DNA from: Polysphondylium violaceum
Lineage: Eukaryota; Evosea; Eumycetozoa; Dictyosteliales; Dictyosteliaceae
Direction of reading: 5' to 3'
Assembly: GCA_000277445.1 (NCBI GenBank)
Contig: AJWJ01000374.1
Coordinates: 1 to 23,394 of the forward strand
Length of the DNA stretch: 23,394 nt
Both the position numbers and the translations under genes were made by a program. Below are positions 16,787 through 23,394 of the stretch, piece by piece. The notes under the pieces were generated by a model, which saw nothing but the letters and a program-made list of their open reading frames with translations, did not search any database and was not told where the DNA came from. Every line of letters starts with the position of its first letter. Positions within the stretch are counted from its first letter, which is position 1.

Positions 16787-16794
16787 TTTAAATA
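16787..16794 (+). promoter_or_regulatory. TATA-like box of the secreted-protein gene
   Basis: TTTAAATA lies 53 bp before the ATG at 16847, after a T-rich tract and before a short AGGGGG run. Confidence 0.45.
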
Positions 16795-16846
16795 GGGGGC
16801 CACATCATCGTTTTTTGATCATTTCACAATCAATTCACACTACAAG

Positions 16847-17782
16847 ATGTTCAAATTATTTGTTGCTACTTTATTATTAGTTGCCGTTGTTGCTGCTCAA
16901 CAACCACCATATCCACAATTACCAACCACTTTTACAGCTGATGTCAGTATCTCTTCCAGCGGTATTTCTGCCGACGGTAAATTCTACTATGACTACAGCG
17001 CTCAAATGGAAAGAATCGATTCTAAATCACCATTCTTTGGTCAAGTTACCACCACCCTTAGCACCTACACCAATATGAGACGTTACGATTACGCTGATGG
17101 TAACTGCCAATGCGGTGATCTCACTGCTCCACAAGGTCTCTACACTGTCTTACCAGGTAGCACTTATCAAGGTCAACAAAACATCAATGGTGTCGATGTT
17201 GATATGTGGGAATTCAATATGGGTCAAGCTGTCATCACCCTCGGTGTTGATCCAAGCGCCGTCGTTTTAGTCCGTGCCAACATGACTGTTCAAACTCAAT
17301 TCCAACCAGTTGAAACTATCATGGATTTCAGCAACGTCCAAAAGAACGCCATCGCCGCCTCCACCTTTGCCGTTCCATCATACTGCCAATGCCCAACCCC
17401 AGCTCCACCCACCCCACCAAGCCCAACTGCTTGTCCAAACAACCCACCATCTGGTTGTCAATGTGTTTCTGGTCTTAAGTTTTGCTCTGCCGTCACCTAC
17501 CCAATCGCCTCTGCCACTGATGCCAATATGATCGATGGTATGATTGGCGATATGTTCACCAACTGGATGCAATCTGTCGGTGGAACCACCCCAACTTGTC
17601 AAAATAACATGAAATCTTTCCTCTGCGCCACTTTATTCCCAGTTTGCACCGGTCAAGTTGAAGCCATCCTCCCATGTCCAAATCTCTGCCCAACTTGCAG
17701 CTGTGGTGGTGATACCGCCAGCTGTGCCGCCGCTCTCAACAGCACCAGCGTCTGCACTCAATACGGTAGCGGTTTCTGCTAA
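16847..17782 (+). CDS. Secreted cysteine-rich protein with Frizzled-like CRD
   Basis: 311 residues, intronless. Residues 1-18 are a classic signal peptide (MFKLFVATLLLVAVVAAQ). Residues about 28-180 form a beta-rich domain with the pattern KFYYDYSAQMERID...MRRYDYADGNCQC, reminiscent of ependymin-related or LolA-like lipid-binding folds; I am unsure of this. A Pro/Thr linker (182-203) follows. Residues 204-286 match the Frizzled cysteine-rich domain pattern: CVSGLKFCSAVTYP, CQNNMKSFLCATLFPVC and PCPNLCPTC, with the spacing of the C..l.Y and C..flC.....C elements. There is no membrane helix after it, so this looks like a soluble secreted protein rather than a receptor. Possible N-glycosylation sites are at N145 and N298. 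C-rich codons suggest strong expression. The ligand or function is unknown. Confidence 0.85.
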   Translation: MFKLFVATLLLVAVVAAQQPPYPQLPTTFTADVSISSSGISADGKFYYDYSAQMERIDSKSPFFGQVTTTLSTYTNMRRYDYADGNCQCGDLTAPQGLYTVLPGSTYQGQQNINGVDVDMWEFNMGQAVITLGVDPSAVVLVRANMTVQTQFQPVETIMDFSNVQKNAIAASTFAVPSYCQCPTPAPPTPPSPTACPNNPPSGCQCVSGLKFCSAVTYPIASATDANMIDGMIGDMFTNWMQSVGGTTPTCQNNMKSFLCATLFPVCTGQVEAILPCPNLCPTCSCGGDTASCAAALNSTSVCTQYGSGFC

Positions 17783-18076
17783 ATAAATAAATTATTATTA
17801 CTCGAAACATATAATAATAATTTAATATATGTATATTTAAAAAAGATAAGATTTGATTTTATATTTTATTTTACCATCAATATAGATATTATTGATAAAA
17901 AAGTGATTCAACATTTTGGATGGCCTCCAAGATATTTTGGATTTTTATTTCAGGGAGGCGCAAAAGAATTTTGTTTTTTTTTTTTTCTTTTTTTTAAGGT
18001 CTCACAAAAGCACTGCGCTAGGCTCGCTTAGTAAAGAAGGGTGTCATAGGAACAACAGGTAATAAAGCACACAATC
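17783..18076. other. Spacer between secreted-protein gene and PTEN-LIM gene
   Basis: 294 bp. It begins with an AT-rich 3' end, followed by a T-run (17971-17995) and a short G/C-richer patch (18010-18060) just before the PTEN-LIM start, probably its promoter and leader. No ORF. Confidence 0.5.
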
Positions 18077-21000
18077 ATGGATTTAGTGAGGCAGATGGTA
18101 TCAAAAAAGAAGAGGAGATTCGAATGGGGGGATTTCAATCTAGATTTATCATATATCACTGATCGGATCATAGCGATGGGCTACCCTAGTGAATCTGAGC
18201 TCTATAGAAATCAAATGAAAGATGTGCAAAGATTTTTCAACACTCTTCATCCTGATCACTATAAAGTATTTAATCTTTGTTCAGAAAGAAAATATAAACA
18301 CGATAGGTTCAATAACAATGTCAGTGAATATCCCTTTGACGATCATAATCCTCCAAATCTAGATACAATTGGTTTATTTTGTAAAGATGTTGTATGTGTC
18401 TTTTGGAAAGTATATGTTTTGCATACTATTTCTGGTGTTGTATTAATTCATAGACTATACTATAAAATATAGGAGGATTGGTTAGAATTGGATCCAGAAA
18501 ATGTAGCAGCTATTCATTGCAAGGCAGGTAAAGGTAGAACTGGGACAATGATTGCATGTTGGTTACTTTACAATAAACATTGTCAAACAGGATCAGAGTC
18601 GATGAGAGTGTTTGCGACAAAAAGAACACATGATTCCAAAGGTATAACGATTCCAAGTCAAATGAGATATGTTAGATATTTTGAAGCATTACTTCAACAT
18701 GGTAGACCAGTTCAAAAAGTTCCAGATATAACTAAAATCCTTTCAACCATTAAAATGAATGCTTTACCAAATTTTAATATAGGTGGTGGATGTACTCCCT
18801 ATTTAGGTATAGTTCAACAAAACAAGTTTGTCTTTTATACCAAACCATTGGTATGTATATAGATATATATCTTACTTGTCATCTAAACGCCCTCCTATTA
18901 ACCAACAGCAATGGCAACAACAAATCATATAGAATTTGAAAAAAGGTACATTGGAAATCGAGATTTATTGTGGAAATATATTATTATCCAATGATGTAAA
19001 GATTCAGTTTTTCAACAAGAATTCCAAAGGTCATATGTTTAGTTATTGTTTTCATACTGCTTTTATTGAAGGAAATACAATTTTAATTAGAAAGCTAGAG
19101 ATTGATAAAGCACATAAAGACAACAAACACTTTCCTTCAAACTTTTCAATTGAATTACATTTTATTGATAAAGAAACTCTGGATCAAGAAGATGTTTTAA
19201 TTAATGATCAAATGAATCAAACAGATTTAAAATCTAGTAGTAATACAACCACCAATGCTGTACCAACTACACATTATGCAACTGGATTGGCTAAATTATA
19301 TGGAAACAACGATCAACTGTTGACAACAACAACAACAGCAACAAAAGATAATGATTGTGATGGTGGTAAAAAAGAAAACGATCAAGATAACCAACAACAA
19401 TCAACTGTTCAGAGAAAACAAAGTACTCGATTATTTATTTGTCCAAAATGTAAATTATCTATAAATTCATCAGATGTTTCAGTCAACGATGGTAATAATA
19501 ACTATCATTGGAAATGTTTAGTATGTAATAATTGTCAAAAATCATTAGCAAATGAGAATGGTAAATATTGTTATTATTATAATTGGTATTATATCTATAT
19601 TTTAGTAGTACTAATATTTACATGTTTTGTTAATATAGATTGTTTATTCCAAGAGAGTGGAATCTCTGAAACATTGTGTACATCTTGTGGCACTAAATCT
19701 GGATTCTTTAAAACTTGTCATGCTTGTAATTTAGTTATTAAATCATCAGATTTTGAAGAAGTTGGAAATCTTAGTTATCATACTTCATGTTTTTATTGTA
19801 CCCATTGTCTTTTATTTTTAGGTGATAAAGATTTTACAATCAGCGATAAAAAGGAATTAAAATGTTCATCTTGTTTACATAAGCCATCAATTGTACAAAA
19901 AGAAGAAATACAAGAAGTAGAAGCAGAAGAAGATGTAAAAGTAGAAGTAGAACAATTAAAAGTAGAAATTGAGGAGCCTAAAGAAGAAGAAGAAATCGAA
20001 ATAGAAAATGAAATAGAAGATGAAATAGAAATAGAAATAGAAAAAGTAGATCTTACTCAACTTGAAATCAACAATCAAGAAAATAATAGTTGTGATATTA
20101 AATGCACAAAATGTAAATTAGAAATTGGACTTAGACCCTTGGTATTGGATATTGGAATTTGGCATCGCGAATGTTTTGTATGTCAACATTGTGAAATAAT
20201 ATTGGATCAAAAGCGATATTTCCTTAGAGACGATGTGGTGTTGTGTTCAGAATGCGATATTAAACATATATTGAATAAGCCTGTTGTGGTATCCAACGAT
20301 GGAGAGTTGGTGGCCTCGTCGGCCTCGATGATGGCACAGAGCGAAATCATTTGCAATGGATGTAAGTTGACGATTGATGATGAGGAGATGATGAGTGCTT
20401 TGGGCAGTAAATGGCATCTCCAGTGTCTGCATTGTTGCACATGTCAGCAACCTATCACTGGCCTCTTTGGCGAACACCAGGGTCTCATCTATTGCAAAGA
20501 CCACTTTGAAGAGATCACCGGCGTGCGCTGTGAAGGCTGCAATCAGATGATTGTTGGTCGCTATCTCAAAGCCAATGGCCGACAATTACATCCCCATTGC
20601 TTTATATGCTTTATCTGCACACGTGTCCTCCAAGACGGCGTTTTCTATGAAAAGGCTGGCGAGATCATATGTGACCGTTGTCGATCGACAGATATCATTA
20701 AACGACGTACTCAACTCCAACTTCAACAATCCATGATTGGCGGAAAGAGATCTCTGACTGCCTCTGCTGTGGCAAGCAGTGGCAGTGGCAGCAGTGCATG
20801 TGGCACCGACTCGTCTAGCTCTCTGGCACCACCTCACTCCAACACCCTATCTCGTTCATTGACAACCTCTCAAGCCCACCAAACCTCTCTCACTGGCAGT
20901 ATAAGTGAAGGAAATTCCGATGAACATCATAATCAACACTCCACCATATCATATGTCCATAACATCAGAAGCTCGTTTAGAAATTCACAAAGAATTAATT

Positions 21001-21302
21001 TATCAGATCTCAAAAAGAATCGTACACTCCACATATACCCTTCATTCCACAGACAAATGAAAATGAATATCAACAATAATAATAATAACATTAACAATAA
21101 TAATCATAATAATAATAATTCTCCCTCCACTTCCACATTTACCCAAACATCGCCCAAACAATTTATTGTGGCCTATCCATCCTCTAAAAATCACAGTAAA
21201 AGGAGAGAATTTTTAAATCATACTAGCCATAGTATGAATAATAATAATAGCACTGGTAATGATAATAATGAAAATATTCAAGAAATAAATAAAATTGAAT
21301 AA
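18077..21302 (+). CDS. PTEN-type phosphoinositide phosphatase fused to five LIM domains, four exons
   Basis: Exons are 18077-18391, 18473-18850, 18933-19560 and 19639-21302, with introns of 81, 82 and 78 nt (GTATGT, GTATGT, GTAAAT to TATAG), giving about 994 residues. Residues 1-190 are the PTEN phosphatase: a basic start (SKKKRRFEWGDFNLDLSYIT), EYPFDDHNPP with general acid D89, and P-loop HCKAGKGRTG with catalytic C121 and R127. Both P-loop lysines linked to PIP3 preference are present. Residues about 200-315 resemble the C2 domain (LEIEIYCGNILLSNDVKIQF, FPSNFSIELHF). LIM1 is 401-457, LIM2 467-519, an acidic Glu/Ile/Val spacer about 520-590, LIM3 596-646, LIM4 679-729 and LIM5 738-788, each with the full set of eight Zn ligands. 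The Ser/Asn-rich tail has basic patches. It probably acts on 3-phosphoinositides and is placed by LIM contacts at the cortex or cytoskeleton (inference). Confidence 0.88.
19561..19638 (+). other. Third intron of the PTEN-LIM gene, in frame and stop-free
   Basis: GTAAATATTG...TTAATATAG, 78 nt, exactly 26 codons, phase 1. Unspliced it would add a hydrophobic, Tyr/Ile/Val-rich stretch in the middle of LIM1. Removing it joins NEN to DCLFQ and restores normal spacing between the fourth zinc pair of LIM1 and the rest, so it is read as an intron. Confidence 0.8.
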
Positions 21303-23205
21303 AACTGTACTATTCTTTTCAACACATATACCATCAAATCTTACGATTCAGATATTTATTATTTTTAAAAAAAAAATAGATTTACACACGTCCCTTGTGC
21401 CCCTACATAATATCACACAATCACCCACCATGAAATAATAATTTTTTCGAAAAAAAAGTTTGACGTCAAACGAATTTTTTTTTTTTTTTTCTTTTTCTTT
21501 TCTTTTCAAATCAAAACTTTTGGAGTGTCGTCGTCCTTGATTCTGTATATTTGGAAAAAACTATTGAATAGCTTAGCTCTAATAGTTTGTGTAGAGATCA
21601 ATATATATCAATTTATATATTTACATTACCACCATTAACATTCAATAGATACTATTATTTATTTATTTATTTATTTATTTATTCATCACACTCTTACACG
21701 TATATATTTATTTATTCAAATTGATCACACTCACACACTCATTGTGAAATTTCGATTAAAAGAAATTGCAAATATTATTACGATAAGACGATAGACGAAA
21801 TACACTGTAATAATAATAGTAGTAGTAGTAACAGTAGCAGTAGTAATAGTAGTAAAGTATCAATATCACCACTTACAAAAAAAGATAATTTACACACACA
21901 CGCGCGCACAACACACACAAATCAAATTAAATAATTATTTCGATACAAAGCAAAAAGTACACCTTACACATCTCCTATTTGTGAAAAAGACAAAGAGACA
22001 CCATAAAGAACATTGGGACAACCACAAATAGATTAATTTTATATCAAAAAGGTAAACACACCATATACTTTTAAATCATCGAGTTTCCCACACACTCCTA
22101 TTATGTCCTATAGTATTATCATAGTGCACTCACAGATTCACAGATAGATACACTCATACTAAACCCTTTTTTTTTTTTTAATTTTTTAATTTTTTTAATT
22201 TTTTATGATCTTTGGTATACTTATTTATGCTCTGTTTCAGACGATTGATAATCCGCCATATAAATGTAAAACACAGACACAGATTATTATAAAATTACTC
22301 ACACCCCCTACACCAATCTTTTTCACACTTAAACACACACCACTCACATACTATCATTTTCCCTTCAAATCTATTTCAACAAACACAACACACCACACAC
22401 ACACACACACACACACTATCAATACCAGATTATTATATCTGTGAAAATATCAAAGCAACAACAACTTGTTAAATTTCCCCTTTTTTGTTTATTGTGTAAT
22501 TACATCAACAACAGCAACAGTAGCAGTGTAGAAAAGGGAAACACACAGACTGGAAACTATTGACTTCTCTTTCTAGATATATTGATCTTTTATAAAGAGT
22601 ATATCTCTAAAATATCATACCCCATCCCCCCATTACATTGTGTGAATATATATCTAGGGCTTTGCATCATCGGGTGTGGTTTTTTTCTTTTTCTTTTTTT
22701 ATTTTTTTATTTTTTTTACTCTCCTTCTCCTCCAATTTTCTCACTTTGCGGTCTGCACGACACATGAAATATCTATGTTTTAAGAGATCTTTTTTAAACA
22801 CCACCCCCCCTCCAGCGCACCACCACCAATTGCTCTATTAACACTAGGTAGTGCTTTATCTGCCACCCCACCAATACATATAAAAACACCTATTTTATTT
22901 AATTTTATTTGTTATTATGTTTTATTCTTTTAGAACTACCATTTATACCGCGCGCATTCTATTGCAACACCAAATTTATTATAATTTATATATTCAACCG
23001 CAACAGCAGCAAACAACAACTAATTATTAATTAGATAATTAAATTTTACCAATTTATAAATAATCTAGATTTATAGTCTTTTTAGAAAATCAATTACTGT
23101 CCCGCACATCATAGATCTCTGTAAATCAAAAAGTAATTTTTTGTAAAAAAAAAAAAAAGAAAAAAAAAAATCTACTAGTAAAAAAGTAAAGATCGATCTT
23201 AGAGA
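21303..23205. promoter_or_regulatory. 1.9 kb upstream region or leader of the poly-Asn gene
   Basis: A long non-coding stretch. Its simple repeats are (ATTT)n at 21657-21683, a TAG/CAG-rich patch at 21809-21855, TTTTTTAA repeats at 22168-22204, (CA)n at 22394-22416 and A-runs at 23144-23170. A possible 5'-leader intron runs from GTAAAC at 22052 to TTTCTAG at 22576. The short ORFs in it are low-complexity. I see no gene, and the length suggests a complex promoter or a long spliced leader for the gene that starts at 23206. Confidence 0.5.
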
Positions 23206-23301
23206 ATGATTATGGACGATTTAGCCAGTCCATCAAATAATAGCAATACTATTAACAATAACAACAAAAACACCAACACCAACACCAACAACACCAACAC
23301 C

Positions 23302-23394
<93 letters not shown>
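23206..23394 (+). CDS. Start of a poly-asparagine protein, cut by the window end
   Basis: ATG at 23206 (or 23212) opens 63 codons without a stop to the last base. It begins MIMDDLASPSNNSNTINN and then runs in Asn and Thr (AAC/ACC repeats, pure AAC from about 23299). Such tracts are common in dictyostelid transcription factors, kinases and RNA-binding proteins, so they do not identify the protein. The short acidic opening and the unusually long upstream region suggest a developmentally regulated gene (inference). The reading in Asn rather than Gln or Thr follows from the ATG frame and the coding codons before the repeat. Confidence 0.7.

Larger units (their letters stand above)
15890..16846. 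promoter_or_regulatory. Divergent promoter region between F-box/LRR gene and secreted-protein gene
   Basis: This 957-bp spacer separates two head-to-head genes. It holds a TG-rich microsatellite (about 16110-16170), a 13-bp tandem repeat (16395-16433), an inverted repeat CCCCAA/TTGGGG (16594-16611), two perfect palindromes (16691-16702 and 16712-16721) and a TATA-like box TTTAAATA at 16787-16794. No coding sequence seen. Confidence 0.6.

Noticed and set aside
17378-17602. Trp/Gly-rich minus-strand ORF in the secreted-protein gene
   Set aside because: It is the shadow of the Pro-rich linker and CRD on the plus strand.
23199-23393. Poly-Leu protein on the minus strand
   Set aside because: It is the complement of the AAC repeats. 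The plus strand has an ATG and normal codons before the tract.

Overview
The window reads as nuclear DNA of a dictyostelid social amoeba. The evidence is very AT-rich spacers with long T and A runs, short GT-AG introns of 72-108 nt, mostly TAA stops, and Asn/Ser/Gln/Thr homopolymer tracts inside proteins. A dictyostelid-type fused ARG5,6 enzyme, a PTEN-type phosphatase and a hssA-like mini-gene add support. The base composition looks less extreme than I recall for D. discoideum, so a group such as Cavenderia or Heterostelium is plausible, but I cannot place the species. I see no rRNA, tRNA, CRISPR array, virus-like element or intact transposon.

Layout, left to right. An Acinus-like SAP/RRM splicing factor (minus, 76-1377) shares a divergent promoter with a mitochondrial arginine-biosynthesis polyprotein (plus, 2022-4556). 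Next come a three-exon CINP homologue (4846-5583) and a 585-residue protein of unknown function (5967-7724). A 2 kb gene-poor stretch holds one possible ncRNA promoter element and ends in a tiny two-exon gene (9704-9967). Two housekeeping genes lie on the minus strand: proteasome alpha-5 (10281-11117, two exons) and an HMG-box protein (11836-12270). The 1.8 kb beyond the HMG gene contains G/C boxes, a nested inverted repeat and a possibly broken ORF (13054-13389). A minus-strand F-box/LRR gene (14078-15889) diverges from a gene for a secreted protein with a Frizzled-like cysteine-rich domain (16847-17782).

The most striking gene is at 18077-21302. Four exons join a complete PTEN phosphatase and C2-like region to five LIM zinc-binding domains, giving about 994 residues. 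Its third intron is in frame and stop-free, so an unspliced reading would look like a membrane segment. The window ends inside a gene that starts at 23206 and runs straight into a poly-Asn tract, behind a 1.9 kb spacer or leader.

The genes do not form one pathway. They mix core functions (splicing, arginine synthesis, proteasome, chromatin, ubiquitin ligase) with lineage-specific signalling or secreted proteins, as is usual in compact dictyostelid chromosomes. Exon boundaries were assigned by hand from splice signals, reading phase and remembered protein families. No alignment or database search was run.
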